DNA from: Cocleimonas flava
GTDB lineage: Bacteria; Pseudomonadota; Gammaproteobacteria; Thiotrichales; Thiotrichaceae
NCBI RefSeq assembly: GCF_004339015.1
Contig: NZ_SMFQ01000004.1
Location: forward strand, 496,001-560,000
Direction of reading: 5' to 3'
DNA: 64,000 bases
Shown here: positions 26,526-35,786 of the stretch, in pieces
Layout of the letters: each line of letters begins with the position of its first letter
Numbering within the stretch: the first letter of the stretch is position 1
Translations under genes and position numbers: made by a program
Notes under the pieces: model-generated
Seen by the model: only the letters and a program-made list of their open reading frames with translations
What the model was told of the DNA's origin: nothing
Databases searched by the model: none

Positions 26526-27863
26526 ATGATTAAAAAATTACTCATCGCCAATCGTGGTGAAATAGCATTAAGAATTCTTCGCGCATGTCATGAAATGGAT
26601 ATCAAAACTGTTGCCGTTCATTCAACAGCAGACCGTGATTTAAAACATGTAAGACTTGCAGATGAATCGGTGTGTATTGGTCCACCTTCATCTATGGATA
26701 GCTACTTGAATATTCCGGCTATCATTAGTGCTGCAGAAGTTACAGATTCAGATGCGATCCATCCGGGTTATGGTTTCCTCTCTGAAAATGCCGATTTTGC
26801 AGAACGTGTTGAGTCTAGCGGCTTTATTTTCGTTGGCCCTAAAGCTGAAACCATCCGTGTTATGGGTGATAAAATTGCAGCCAAAGCGGCAATGATAAAA
26901 GCGGGTGTTCCCTGTGTGCCAGGTTTTGATGGTCCCATCCCAGATGACCCAAAAGTTTGTTTAAAAATGGCAAAAGATATTGGCTACCCTATTATCATTA
27001 AAGCTACGGGTGGTGGCGGTGGTCGCGGTATGCGCGTGGTTTATGATGAGTCTGATTTATTAGAATCTATCTCACTCACCAAAACAGAAGCCGGTGCGGC
27101 TTTCAATAACGATGTGGTATTCATGGAAAAATTCCTTGAAAAGCCTCGTCATATCGAATTTCAGGTACTTGCCGATACGCACGGCAATGCCATCCACCTT
27201 TGTGAACGTGACTGCTCTATGCAGCGTCGTAATCAGAAAGTGGTTGAAGAAGCACCTGCACCTGGAATTACTCAGGAACAACGTACACGCATGGGCGAAG
27301 CGGTATCTAAAGCCTGTGTTGATATTGGCTATCGTGGCGCAGGTACATTCGAGTTCTTATACGAAAATGGTGAATTCTATTTCATTGAGATGAATACCCG
27401 TCTTCAGGTTGAACATCCAGTGACTGAACTAATTACGGGTGTTGATCTGGTTAAACAACAGCTGCTTATTGCATCTGGTGAAGAACTGAAAATCAAACAA
27501 GGATTGATTCCGCGTGGTCATGCGATTGAATGCAGAATCAACGCTGAAGATCCTGAAACGTTTGTCCCTTCTCCAGGTAAGATCGAACGTTTTCATATGC
27601 CAGGTGGTTTAGGTGTACGTGTCGACACGCATATCTATGGTGGCTACACCGTACCGCCCTATTACGATTCCATGATCGGTAAACTGATTGTGCATGCAGA
27701 AGATCGCGAAACTGCGATTAAACGTATGCGCGGCGCACTCTCTGAAATGGTTATCGAAGGCATCAAAACCAATGTACCTTTACAACGACGTATCATGGAA
27801 GATACGGCCTTTGTTGCAGGTGGTGCCGGTATTGACTATCTTGAGAAAAAATTAGGTTTATAG
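26526..27863 (+). CDS. accC: Biotin carboxylase of acetyl-CoA carboxylase
   Basis: This 445-residue ATP-grasp enzyme carboxylates biotin on AccB. It has [38 protein letters not shown], the glycine-rich loop [51 protein letters not shown] and [14 protein letters not shown]. The length is standard. It forms an operon with accB. Confidence 0.98.
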   Translation: MIKKLLIANRGEIALRILRACHEMDIKTVAVHSTADRDLKHVRLADESVCIGPPSSMDSYLNIPAIISAAEVTDSDAIHPGYGFLSENADFAERVESSGFIFVGPKAETIRVMGDKIAAKAAMIKAGVPCVPGFDGPIPDDPKVCLKMAKDIGYPIIIKATGGGGGRGMRVVYDESDLLESISLTKTEAGAAFNNDVVFMEKFLEKPRHIEFQVLADTHGNAIHLCERDCSMQRRNQKVVEEAPAPGITQEQRTRMGEAVSKACVDIGYRGAGTFEFLYENGEFYFIEMNTRLQVEHPVTELITGVDLVKQQLLIASGEELKIKQGLIPRGHAIECRINAEDPETFVPSPGKIERFHMPGGLGVRVDTHIYGGYTVPPYYDSMIGKLIVHAEDRETAIKRMRGALSEMVIEGIKTNVPLQRRIMEDTAFVAGGAGIDYLEKKLGL

Positions 27864-27891
27864 GATATTTTGATCTTAAGGATACAACAGC

Positions 27892-28782
27892 ATGTCTGAA
27901 CAACGTTGGTTACAACTGGTTTGCCAAACAGATCAGCAGAACCACGCAATCATAGAAAACGCGATGGAGAGTGCAAATGCACTCTCTATTACCTTTCAAG
28001 ATGCAAAAGATACGCCTGTGTTAGAGCCTTTACCGGGTGAAACACCGCTATGGGATGAGCTTATCATCACCGCCTTGTTTGATTACGACACCGATCTATC
28101 AAAGTTGACCAACGCTTTAGAAACACACCGTGAAGAATGGCATGTAGGCAGCGTGTTAGTCGAAACTATCGAAGATCAGGATTGGGAACGCGTCTGGATG
28201 AAAGACTTTCATCCCATGCAGTTTGGTGACAATCTCTGGATATACCCCAGTAATTATGACGTTCCGGAAGATGACAGCGTTAAGATATTGCTTGATCCCG
28301 GGCTAGCCTTCGGTACCGGCACCCACCCTACTACGTCTCTTTGCCTGGAATGGTTAGATCAAAATCATCCAACCGATAAATTAGTGATCGACTATGGTTG
28401 TGGCAGTGGTATTTTGGCGTTGGCAGCCGCTAAACTCGGCTCAAAAAACATTATCGCGACCGATATAGATCCTCAGGCGCTTACTGCAACCTACGACAAT
28501 ATGGAGCGTAATAACATCAGCAAAGATGCCATCCAGTGTTACTTGCCGGATGATTGTCCGCAACAGCCAGCCGACTTATTGTTAGCCAATATTCTCTGCG
28601 GACCACTTCGTGAACTTTTTCCTTTATTCGCTTCACTTACCCGCAGCGGTGGGCAACTCGTTTTATCAGGAATTCTGAGCGAACAAAAAGATCAGATACT
28701 CGAAACATATTCTGCAGCATTTAAAGATTTTGAGGTTAAAATTCTTGAAGACTGGGTAAGAATCAGCGCAATAAAAACTTAA
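27892..28782 (+). CDS. prmA: Ribosomal protein L11 methyltransferase
   Basis: This 296-residue SAM-dependent methyltransferase modifies ribosomal protein L11. It has an N-terminal substrate-recognition domain (RWLQLVCQTDQQNHAIIENAMES) and the catalytic domain with LLDPGLAFGTGTHPTTSLCLEWLD, VIDYGCGSGILALAAAKLG and LLANILCGPLRELFP. It is the third gene of the acc-prmA-dusB-fis cluster, starting 28 bases after accC. Confidence 0.96.
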   Translation: MSEQRWLQLVCQTDQQNHAIIENAMESANALSITFQDAKDTPVLEPLPGETPLWDELIITALFDYDTDLSKLTNALETHREEWHVGSVLVETIEDQDWERVWMKDFHPMQFGDNLWIYPSNYDVPEDDSVKILLDPGLAFGTGTHPTTSLCLEWLDQNHPTDKLVIDYGCGSGILALAAAKLGSKNIIATDIDPQALTATYDNMERNNISKDAIQCYLPDDCPQQPADLLLANILCGPLRELFPLFASLTRSGGQLVLSGILSEQKDQILETYSAAFKDFEVKILEDWVRISAIKT

Positions 28783-28807
28783 TAGCAGAGGTTCTAAAAC
28801 CACATCC

Positions 28808-29521
28808 ATGTTTACTCAATGCGAACATTGTAAAGCCATATTTGAAATCAATATGCGCGAAGTCACTATCGCTAAAGGCATGTTGCGTTGTGGTGAATGT
28901 CATCAGGTTTTTAATGGATCAAAAACATTATCTACCAATATGCCTGAGCCCTACTCTGATAAAAAAATAGAATCTGCCAAAACACGAGAATCCAAAAAGC
29001 CCGAAGAAATCAGGCACACGGATATCATCACTGATGATAATAAGGATGGCGGCAATAACGCTGCCAAAGCAGACAAAAAACCAGCAATCAAAGGGGTCGA
29101 AAAAGACTCCGACGGTGTTGGTTTGCGATTAAAAACCACCGCCTTATTACTGTTTCTTTTGCTAATTACTCAGGTTTTATACCATTACAAAGATGAAATT
29201 TTAGGTGTAAACCGCTACGAGCCTGATAAAATCCACATGGTCAACCATAATGTCTTTACGCACCCCATTGAAAAAGGTGTGCTATTGATTTCTGCGTCCA
29301 TGGAAAACGAGGCTGATTTTGATCAGAAATTCCCTATTCTAGAAGTTCGGCTGACTGATTCACAATCCAAACTCGTCGCTTTAAGAAGGTTTAAGCCCAA
29401 CGAATATTTGGAAAACTACACTGAGTCCATGTTGTTAAAAAAGAATTTAGTCACCAACCTTAAATTGAAAATCAAAGATCCGGGAAGCAAAGCAACCCGC
29501 TTTCAGTTTAACTTTTTATAA
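28808..29521 (+). CDS. Zinc-ribbon, single-pass membrane protein (DUF3426-like)
   Basis: This 237-residue protein has an N-terminal MJ0042-type zinc ribbon (TQCEHCKAIFEI and MLRCGECHQVFNG, two CxxC pairs), a charged disordered linker, one membrane helix (about 112-131, TTALLLFLLLITQVLYHYKD) and a C-terminal DUF3426-like domain. This architecture is commonly found between prmA and dusB in gammaproteobacteria. The function is unknown. Confidence 0.85.
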   Translation: MFTQCEHCKAIFEINMREVTIAKGMLRCGECHQVFNGSKTLSTNMPEPYSDKKIESAKTRESKKPEEIRHTDIITDDNKDGGNNAAKADKKPAIKGVEKDSDGVGLRLKTTALLLFLLLITQVLYHYKDEILGVNRYEPDKIHMVNHNVFTHPIEKGVLLISASMENEADFDQKFPILEVRLTDSQSKLVALRRFKPNEYLENYTESMLLKKNLVTNLKLKIKDPGSKATRFQFNFL

Positions 29522-29541
29522 AGCACTAAATCATTACCATT

Positions 29542-30525
29542 ATGTCGTATCAGATAGGTTCATATACGCTCAAGAGCAAACTTTTGCTGGCTCCGATGGC
29601 AGGTATCACCGATCGCCCTTATCGAGACGTATGTCGCCAGTATGGCGCGGGTCTTACTTCGTCAGAGATGATTACTTCAGACCTTTCTCTACTTAAAACA
29701 CGAAAAACACAACAACGACTTCCGCAAAGAAATGAACCCAGCCCCAGATCAGCTCAAATCGTAGGTACTGAACCTCATGTGATGGCAGAAGCGGCGAAAT
29801 TCAATGTTGATCTCGGTGCAGAAATCATCGACATCAATATGGGTTGTCCGGCAAAAAAAGTGTGTAATAAAGCCGCTGGTTCGGCATTGATGAAAGACAC
29901 TAAACTCGTTGCAGAGATTTTAGAAAAAATTGTCGCTGCCGTTGATGTGCCTGTCACATTAAAAATTCGTACTGGCTGGGAATCAACTCATCGCAATGCA
30001 TTAGAAGTCGCCAGAATAGCGGAAAACGCAGGAATAGCGTCACTCGCCATCCACGGTAGAACCAGAAATCAAGGCTATACGGGACATGCCGAATACGAAA
30101 CCATACGCCAAATAAAACACGCTATTGACATACCAGTATTGGCAAATGGAGACATCAAAACCATTGAAGATGCGCTGTTTATTTTGAACTACACCAACGT
30201 AGATGGACTCATGCTGGGTAGAATTAGTCACGGTCAACCGTGGATATTTAAAGAGATTAATGATATTTTGGTCGATGCAGCACCAACTTTTCCCATTAAG
30301 TTGGAGGAGAAGATTGATACTACGTTAAAACATATCGATGCCATTCATCGCTACTATGGCACTGATCAAGGAGTTCGCATTGCGCGAAAACATATCGGCT
30401 GGTATTTATCTAGTTTAGTAGGCCAACAACAGAAACTACTGAAACCTTTGACCAAAGAGATCTACCCAATCTCATGCTCGAAGAAGCAATTACAAAAGTT
30501 AGAAAGTATTCTGTTAGCTCTTTAA
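29542..30525 (+). CDS. dusB: tRNA-dihydrouridine synthase B
   Basis: This 327-residue flavoenzyme reduces uridines in the tRNA D-loop. Signature stretches are LLAPMAGITDRPYRDVCRQYGAGLTSSEMI, IIDINMGCPAKKVCNKAAGSALMKD (catalytic Cys in the CPAKKV region), IHGRTRNQGYTG, PVLANGDIKTIEDA and MLGRISHGQPWIF. The dusB-fis gene order is strongly conserved in gammaproteobacteria and is kept here. Confidence 0.97.
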   Translation: MSYQIGSYTLKSKLLLAPMAGITDRPYRDVCRQYGAGLTSSEMITSDLSLLKTRKTQQRLPQRNEPSPRSAQIVGTEPHVMAEAAKFNVDLGAEIIDINMGCPAKKVCNKAAGSALMKDTKLVAEILEKIVAAVDVPVTLKIRTGWESTHRNALEVARIAENAGIASLAIHGRTRNQGYTGHAEYETIRQIKHAIDIPVLANGDIKTIEDALFILNYTNVDGLMLGRISHGQPWIFKEINDILVDAAPTFPIKLEEKIDTTLKHIDAIHRYYGTDQGVRIARKHIGWYLSSLVGQQQKLLKPLTKEIYPISCSKKQLQKLESILLAL

Positions 30526-30659
30526 AGGCCATGGAAACAATTTAATACAAACCAGCAATGTACCCGTATTGTATTAGTATTGATCAATTAAAAAATAATT
30601 AGCCTTTTGCTTAGAGTCAGCTGCTCTAACAAAACCTAATAACAAGGAAAGAACAAGCC

Positions 30660-30929
30660 ATGAATCAACCTTTAAAAACACTGCCAGTTATCACAACTAC
30701 AGGTAGTTCTTTATCAGAAACCACACGCGATACTGTTGAAAACTATTTAATGCTGTTAGGTGATCATGACGCGACGTTTTTATATCGACAAATCATGGAT
30801 GAAGTTGAAAGACCGTTGTTAGAAGTGCTGATGCAACACACCAATGGCAATCAATCACGTACGGCTGCGTGTTTGGGAATCAATAGAGCAACACTTCGCT
30901 CGAAACTTAAAAGACATTCTATTATTTAA
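30660..30929 (+). CDS. fis: DNA-binding protein Fis
   Basis: This 89-residue nucleoid protein has a C-terminal helix-turn-helix (MQHTNGNQSRTAACLGINRATLRSKLKRHSI) and a central four-helix dimer segment (YLMLLGDHDATFLYRQIMDEVERPLLEVLM), both typical of Fis. The AAGGAAAG ribosome site is clear. It lies 134 bases after dusB, enough for its own promoter. A strong terminator follows at 31011-31056. Confidence 0.96.
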   Translation: MNQPLKTLPVITTTGSSLSETTRDTVENYLMLLGDHDATFLYRQIMDEVERPLLEVLMQHTNGNQSRTAACLGINRATLRSKLKRHSII

Positions 30930-31010
30930 AGCTGTCTATTCTGGTTATCTGAATGGCAGATGCAGAGATATATTAATCCGTGCATCAAACAATAGATCAA
31001 TGACATACCA

Positions 31011-31060
31011 AAACACACAAAAAAGCCTGAAATAATTCAGGCTTTTTTGTGTGTTTCTCG
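31011..31060. terminator. Bidirectional intrinsic terminator, 21-bp perfect stem
   Basis: The arm 31011-31031 is the exact reverse complement of 31036-31056, with a 4-base ATAA loop. The core is GCCTGAA/TTCAGGC flanked by A6/T6 and ACACAC/GTGTGT. It ends the fis transcript. The A- and T-rich flanks suit both directions. Confidence 0.92.
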
Positions 31061-31117
31061 TTCAAATTAACATTCAGAAAACAACATTAATTTACATTTT
31101 TTATTGGCATAACTATT

Positions 31118-31146
31118 GGCACCCCCCTACTTATAGCCGTTTTTTT
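31118..31146 (+). repeat. Dispersed C-run/T-run element, copy 10
   Basis: Reads GGCACCCCCCTACTTATAG then CCGTTTTTTT. It lies 60 bases past a full terminator and just before the 3' end of the convergent TrhA gene, so a termination role would be redundant. Confidence 0.85.
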
Positions 31147-31165
31147 AGCTACCCCATAGAGAAGA

Positions 31166-31795
31166 CTAAATCACATAAGCAGAGATGGATATATAGTGGC
31201 TAAGGCTGCCACCTATAACAAACAAATGCCACACACCATGAGCATGCTTTACCCGATCGCTTAAAATAAAGAATACAACGCCCACTGTATAAAGCACACC
31301 ACCCACCGCGAGCAACCACACACCCGTGGAGGCTAGACTCTCCGTTAGCGGTTGTATTGGTATAATGACCAACCAGCCCATAACCAGATAGATGATTAGC
31401 GGAATTATTCGTTTATTTTCTTTATTGGCATCTTTAGGCCAGACATCTATCAGCATGCCAATCAACGCCAAGCCCCAAACCACAGCAAATATTGTCCACC
31501 CCCAGTTGCCACGAAGCGTGACCAACATATAGGGTGTATAGGTACCTGCGATTAACAAGTAAATTGATAGATGATCGAGCTTTTCGAATAAGTCTCGAAA
31601 GCGCCCGCTATGACCATGACAAAGAGTAGAACTGATATACAAAAGCAATAAGGTAGTGCCATAGATACTGGCGCTGACAATTTTCCAGGTATCGCCTGTA
31701 TTAGCGGCTAAAACAATTAAATAGATAAGTCCGGGCACAGCCAAAACTGCGGCAAGAAAATGCGTAATTGTGTTAAATTTTTCTCCTTGCTGCAT
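31166..31795 (-). CDS. trhA: TrhA/hemolysin III family membrane protein
   Basis: This 209-residue protein has seven membrane helices typical of the PAQR/hemolysin III family. The first family motif is near the N-terminus (GEKFNTITHFLAAVLAVPGL), then SSTLCHGHSGRFRDLFEKLDHLSIYLLIAGTYTPYML, and the C-terminal HAHGVWHLFVIGGSLSHYISI. Conserved His residues probably bind zinc. E. coli members are linked to membrane lipid homeostasis. Confidence 0.9.
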   Translation of the reverse strand: MQQGEKFNTITHFLAAVLAVPGLIYLIVLAANTGDTWKIVSASIYGTTLLLLYISSTLCHGHSGRFRDLFEKLDHLSIYLLIAGTYTPYMLVTLRGNWGWTIFAVVWGLALIGMLIDVWPKDANKENKRIIPLIIYLVMGWLVIIPIQPLTESLASTGVWLLAVGGVLYTVGVVFFILSDRVKHAHGVWHLFVIGGSLSHYISISAYVI

Positions 31796-31906
31796 TTTTT
31801 TATTTCCTTTCCTTCTAACATATTTTCTTATTTACTTACTCATAACACACTATTTAATAACGTTTTTTTAATTTGTTATTTGTAAAAATATTGTTGTGAA
31901 GCGTGT

Positions 31907-32704
31907 TTACTGCTCAGACGATATTGCTTTGCTCTCCATCGATATTTTTTTGACAACAATAGACTTGATTTGGTTCTCGCAAAGTTCAGCTATTCTCTTT
32001 CTTTCGCTAAACTCTCCCGCAGGGATCAAAGACAGAAACGTCAGTATAACATTAATACTCGATTCACCAATGATACCGAGCAGATTCGACATAAAGCTTT
32101 GATCTTGCCACAATATTTTAGGGTGTGGCTCACCTTTATCGTTTAAATACTGAACAGCTATCGGTTGAACTGCCAAATTATGATCCATCACTGGCGCAAA
32201 AATACGCGCATGAAAACGACGCACATCACCCGCTGTTGATGTAGTACCTTCCGGGAACACTAAAATATTATCCCCAGCATTTATTTTGTTAGCGATTTCC
32301 TGTGAGGCGCGTTGCGAAGCATTTACACCACCACGCTTTATATAAACCGTTCCACCCTTTTCGCCCAACCAACCAATCACAGGCCATTTGCGTACTTCTG
32401 CTTTTGATAGAAAACCAGCTCCCATACTACCAACCACCGGAATATCCAACCACGAAGCATGATTTGCGACCCACAATGCAGGCTGATCTGGAGATGGCAC
32501 ATCACCTTTAACGGTGAAATTTAAACCAACAATTTTAATCACCGTAGCCAGCCACCACTTACGCACTTGTTTTTGTTTTAAGGTCGGTATGCCTTTATTT
32601 TTAAGAGACTTATCACGAGAACTGAATGCGCCCATCAAAATCATGCCAATAATCGACAAAATAATTAAAGCGGGGATTTTGTATAAAATACGTATAAATT
32701 TCAT
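31907..32704 (-). CDS. plsC: 1-acyl-sn-glycerol-3-phosphate acyltransferase
   Basis: The protein has 265 residues with an N-terminal membrane anchor (ALIILSIIGMILMGAF) and the acyltransferase motifs ANHASWLDIPVV (HX4D), GWLGEKGGTVYIKRG and VFPEGTTSTAG. It makes phosphatidic acid from lysophosphatidic acid. It follows bioC by 47 bases on the same strand. A plsY gene lies nearby on the other strand. An alternative is another lysophospholipid acyltransferase such as an ornithine-lipid OlsA; phospholipid synthesis is likelier. Confidence 0.82.
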   Translation of the reverse strand: MKFIRILYKIPALIILSIIGMILMGAFSSRDKSLKNKGIPTLKQKQVRKWWLATVIKIVGLNFTVKGDVPSPDQPALWVANHASWLDIPVVGSMGAGFLSKAEVRKWPVIGWLGEKGGTVYIKRGGVNASQRASQEIANKINAGDNILVFPEGTTSTAGDVRRFHARIFAPVMDHNLAVQPIAVQYLNDKGEPHPKILWQDQSFMSNLLGIIGESSINVILTFLSLIPAGEFSERKRIAELCENQIKSIVVKKISMESKAISSEQ

Positions 32705-32751
32705 GTGGGGTTAAATATTAGAATAAACAAATTATAAAGATTTTGAAGAAA

Positions 32752-33591
32752 TTATACCTTTTGAATCGGAATAACATGATCAAAATTATCAAGTTTTAAA
32801 CCTTCTCCCACCCAGGCGTGACCATAAATGACTTCCCACGTAGCGGGGTATAAACCCTCATCTGTTTTAAATTGCTCGTAGGCTGTTTCAAAAGCTTTTA
32901 ATTTTTGCTTACCCATTAATCCTTTACTGCGACCGCTGTGGCTGTTATTCGCGCCAATCTGCTTAATATCACGCATAATCTGGCGCACATTCGTGTAGGT
33001 CATGGTAATCATTTCCATATCTGTCACCGGATTGATAAAACCTGATTGTAATAGCGCATCACCAATTTCATGCATATCCAGAAAATGACTGGTGTGTGGC
33101 ACATTATCTACGGTTGCCCAGCTCTCGCGCATCTCGCGTAAAGTTTCCGGACCCAGAGTACTGAATAACAACAGCCCATTGGGCGCTAATACACTGTGAA
33201 AACCAGCAAAGGTTTGTTTTAAATCATTACTCCACTGCAACATTAAGCTAGAGATGATTAAGTCTATGCTATCTGGCTTAAGTGGTAATTGTTCGGCATC
33301 GGCGCAAACGGCAAGTGGCTTGCGAAACCAGCCGCCCAATTGCTGGCTTTTGCGCGCCATGCTATGCGCCAGGTCTAACGCGACTATTGAAGATTTGGGA
33401 TAACGCTTGAGTAAATCCTGAGTAATAAAACCCGTACCGGATCCGACATCCAAAACGGTTTTTGGCGAATGTTTAATGTAATCCAAACGTCCCGAAAGTC
33501 GATTCGCTACTTCTTTTTGCAGCACTGCAGAGGCATCATAGGTTTCTGCGGCGCGTTCAAAGTGAAGGCGTGTGGTTTTCTTATCGAACAT
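32752..33591 (-). CDS. bioC: Malonyl-ACP O-methyltransferase
   Basis: This 279-residue SAM methyltransferase begins with the BioC-typical RLHFERAAETYDASAVLQKEVANRL and has TVLDVGSGTGFITQDLL, ALDLAHSMARKSQQL, DSIDLIISSLMLQWSNDLKQTF and GLLLFSTLGPETLREMRESW. It starts the pimeloyl branch of biotin synthesis by masking malonyl-ACP as a methyl ester. It is downstream of bioH on the same strand, matching a shared job. Confidence 0.93.
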   Translation of the reverse strand: MFDKKTTRLHFERAAETYDASAVLQKEVANRLSGRLDYIKHSPKTVLDVGSGTGFITQDLLKRYPKSSIVALDLAHSMARKSQQLGGWFRKPLAVCADAEQLPLKPDSIDLIISSLMLQWSNDLKQTFAGFHSVLAPNGLLLFSTLGPETLREMRESWATVDNVPHTSHFLDMHEIGDALLQSGFINPVTDMEMITMTYTNVRQIMRDIKQIGANNSHSGRSKGLMGKQKLKAFETAYEQFKTDEGLYPATWEVIYGHAWVGEGLKLDNFDHVIPIQKV

Positions 33592-33630
33592 GATTAATAT
33601 TTATCAACTTTTATTTGTTTAATGACTTCT

Positions 33631-33666
33631 ATTTCGTTCATAGACATTTATTTCGTTTATAGACAT
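33631..33666. repeat. Two 17-bp direct repeats before bioC
   Basis: ATTTCGTTCATAGACAT (33631-33647) and ATTTCGTTTATAGACAT (33650-33666) differ at one base and are spaced 19 bp apart. They lie in the bioH-bioC gap. The role is unknown; a recent small duplication is the simplest reading. Confidence 0.7.
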
Positions 33667-33683
33667 CTGCTTGTTTAATAACA

Positions 33684-34568
33684 TCACTTTGAAGTATCTA
33701 TAAAAGTCGATACTGCTCTAACGAACTCATCGGGGTGCGTCATAAAAGGCGCATGCCCGGCATTCTCAAGGAGCGTGATTTGAGCATCAGAACGTAAAGA
33801 TTTCAAATCATTTATCACATCAGCCGGTATTAATCGGTCTTTACCTGCGAACAACCAGTGTTGTGGATGTTGACTGACGCTGTTTCTGAAATCGCTCTCT
33901 GCTAGTAGCTTCAAGCCTAATGCTAAAGAATCTGAAGTCACCCCACTCTTTATTCCAATCTTCACCCCACTAGTCACCCCCCCACTTTGAGGCACTTTTT
34001 TTGAAGATGCTGCTTTGTCTTCTGCAGGACAGATATCTTGAATCAGTTCGCGCTGGATCTCTTTCGAACCTGCAACACCCATAAACTGCAACGCAATAAA
34101 ACGCTTCAACGTGCCTTCCGTATCTTTGTGTAAATTGATCGCAAAATTATTCAGCACCTTCAAGCTCATGGCATGCGGCCACAAACTTTCTGCACTTTCA
34201 TCCTGAGAGAAACGTAAAGTGCTAGCCACCAAGGTTAAAGATTGTATTTTTTCTGGTATTTTATCGGCTAAAGCCTGAGCGATTAAACCACCCAACGACC
34301 AACCCATGATATGCACTTTTTCCTGACCCAATTCATCGATCAAATCAGAGAATAGCGCCATGATGTCTTGCATCGAGTCTGCGTTGACGTCGTTATTAAT
34401 GCCATGACCCGGCAAATCTACCAAATGAATTTGATAATGTGGCTCCAGCGCCGGTAACACGGGTTTCCAGACATTTGAGTTCATACCCCAACCGTGTAAC
34501 AACAAAAGTGTGGGTCTATAATCTGATGACGATCCAAAACCTGATGATTTTACTAAAAGTTTTTTCAT
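33684..34568 (-). CDS. bioH: Pimeloyl-ACP methyl ester carboxylesterase
   Basis: This 294-residue alpha/beta hydrolase has TLLLLHGWGMNSNVWKPVLPAL, VDLPGHGIN, the nucleophile elbow MGWSLGGLIAQ and the C-terminal His in NAGHAPFMTHPDEF. BioH removes the methyl ester that BioC adds. It is longer than usual (about 256). The excess is a low-complexity insertion around residues 185-210 (KKVPQSGGVTSGVKIGIKSG), encoded largely by dispersed-element copy 11 and duplicated fragments of it, lying between the cap region and the last core strands. The reading frame is intact. Confidence 0.9.
   Translation of the reverse strand: MKKLLVKSSGFGSSSDYRPTLLLLHGWGMNSNVWKPVLPALEPHYQIHLVDLPGHGINNDVNADSMQDIMALFSDLIDELGQEKVHIMGWSLGGLIAQALADKIPEKIQSLTLVASTLRFSQDESAESLWPHAMSLKVLNNFAINLHKDTEGTLKRFIALQFMGVAGSKEIQRELIQDICPAEDKAASSKKVPQSGGVTSGVKIGIKSGVTSDSLALGLKLLAESDFRNSVSQHPQHWLFAGKDRLIPADVINDLKSLRSDAQITLLENAGHAPFMTHPDEFVRAVSTFIDTSK
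33972..34002 (+). repeat. Dispersed C-run/T-run element, copy 11, inside bioH
   Basis: Reads AGTCACCCCCCCACTTTGAGG then CACTTTTTTT, antisense to bioH, and is translated in bioH as about SKKVPQSGGVT. Two shorter CACCCCACT fragments lie just beside it (33938-33970), suggesting local duplication. Confidence 0.85.
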
Positions 34569-34610
34569 TTTTTGCTACACTGCTCAGACACTCATTTTCT
34601 TGGTCATATC

Positions 34611-35198
34611 ATGCCTTATTTCCTGGTTATTCTCGCCTATTTTCTTGGTTCAGTATCAACCGCTGTAATTAGCTGTAAGATGCTTGGAAAAGTTGACCCA
34701 AGGACTGTAGGCTCTAAAAACCCGGGCGCAACCAATGTACTGCGTTACGCAGGAAAAAAAGCCGCTTTTTTCACGTTATTAGGTGATCTACTGAAAGGTC
34801 TGGTTCCCGTCGCGATTGGTCATGCACTGGACCTTAGCTGGGGCTGGTTAATATTAGTCGGTATTGCTGCATTCATTGGTCATGTATACCCGATTTATTA
34901 TGGCTTCAAAGGCGGCAAAGGTGTTGCGACTGCTTTAGGTGTGTATTTAGCGTTGAATCCAATCGTTGGTATTGTGGTTATTTTAACCTGGTTAATATCC
35001 GCACTGGTTTTCAATATTTCTTCTCTGTCTGCCTTGATTGCAACACTACTCGCACCACTCTACTTTTTCTGGGTAACAAGCTCCTTAGATCTGTTTCTGG
35101 GATTAGTCTTAATCACGGCTATTATCTACTGGCGTCATCGTACCAATATCGTTGAAATCATCGATGGTACAGAAGATAAAATCTCTGAGAAAAAATAG
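34611..35198 (+). CDS. plsY: Glycerol-3-phosphate acyltransferase
   Basis: The start is set at MPYFLVILAYFLGSVSTAVISCKML (34611), giving 195 residues; a TTG 13 codons earlier is less likely. PlsY motifs are DPRTVGSKNPGATNVLRYAGKKAAFFTLLGDLLKG (GSxNPGATN), GHVYPIYYGFKGGKGVATALG and IYWRHRTNIVEIIDGTEDKI. It is an inner-membrane enzyme using acyl-phosphate to acylate glycerol-3-phosphate, feeding the PlsC step. It is divergent from bioH, 42 bases apart. Confidence 0.95.
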   Translation: MPYFLVILAYFLGSVSTAVISCKMLGKVDPRTVGSKNPGATNVLRYAGKKAAFFTLLGDLLKGLVPVAIGHALDLSWGWLILVGIAAFIGHVYPIYYGFKGGKGVATALGVYLALNPIVGIVVILTWLISALVFNISSLSALIATLLAPLYFFWVTSSLDLFLGLVLITAIIYWRHRTNIVEIIDGTEDKISEKK

Positions 35199-35231
35199 TC
35201 AGATCATTCCAGTAAAGTATGCGGAAAAAAT

Positions 35232-35783
35232 ATGCGGATGAATAGGCAACTCGATCACGCTCAGGCTAGCGCTCAGGTTAATCCTCTCGAAGAGAGCCAA
35301 ACGCAGAAGTTTCCTATTTGCATTCTCGCCAATGATATTAATATCGCAGGTAATGTCGGTAGCTTATTCCGGATTGCAGACGCGTTGGGTGTTGAAAAAC
35401 TCTACCTTACCGGAACGACTGCGACACCTCCAAAATACAAAATTCGCAAAGCGGCACGCGCCAGTGATAAACATGTCGATTTTGAATATCACGAGTCAGC
35501 AAGCACACTCATCAACACGCTGAAAACCACAGACACGAACATTATCTGTTTAGAGATTACCGAATCTAGCATCGATATTAGAGACTTCAGACCAACAAAC
35601 CTCTCTGATAATAGCAAACTGTGTTTAGTCATCGGCTCTGAAAATGAAGGAATTTCCCACGAAATACTCAGCCTTGCAGATCAAACCGTCCATATTCCCA
35701 TGTATGGCGAAAACTCATCGATGAATGTTGCCACCTCATGTGCGATTGCCATCCATGAATTAATCCAGCACTTCCAAGCGTAG
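35232..35783 (+). CDS. SpoU/TrmH-family RNA 2'-O-methyltransferase
   Basis: The 183-residue protein carries the SPOUT knot motifs: ANDINIAGNVGSLFRIADALGVEKLYLTG (motif 1), KLCLVIGSENEGISHEIL (motif 2) and HIPMYGENSSMNVATSCAIAIHEL (motif 3). The target RNA is undetermined; the short form resembles TrmH-like or RsmJ-adjacent SpoU proteins. It ends three bases before the recG start and is probably co-transcribed. Confidence 0.85.
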   Translation: MRMNRQLDHAQASAQVNPLEESQTQKFPICILANDINIAGNVGSLFRIADALGVEKLYLTGTTATPPKYKIRKAARASDKHVDFEYHESASTLINTLKTTDTNIICLEITESSIDIRDFRPTNLSDNSKLCLVIGSENEGISHEILSLADQTVHIPMYGENSSMNVATSCAIAIHELIQHFQA

Positions 35784-35786
35784 TTT

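Noticed and set aside
30844-31035. 63-codon frame overlapping the fis 3' end
   Set aside because: It is a shifted frame of fis running into the terminator arm, with no independent start signal.
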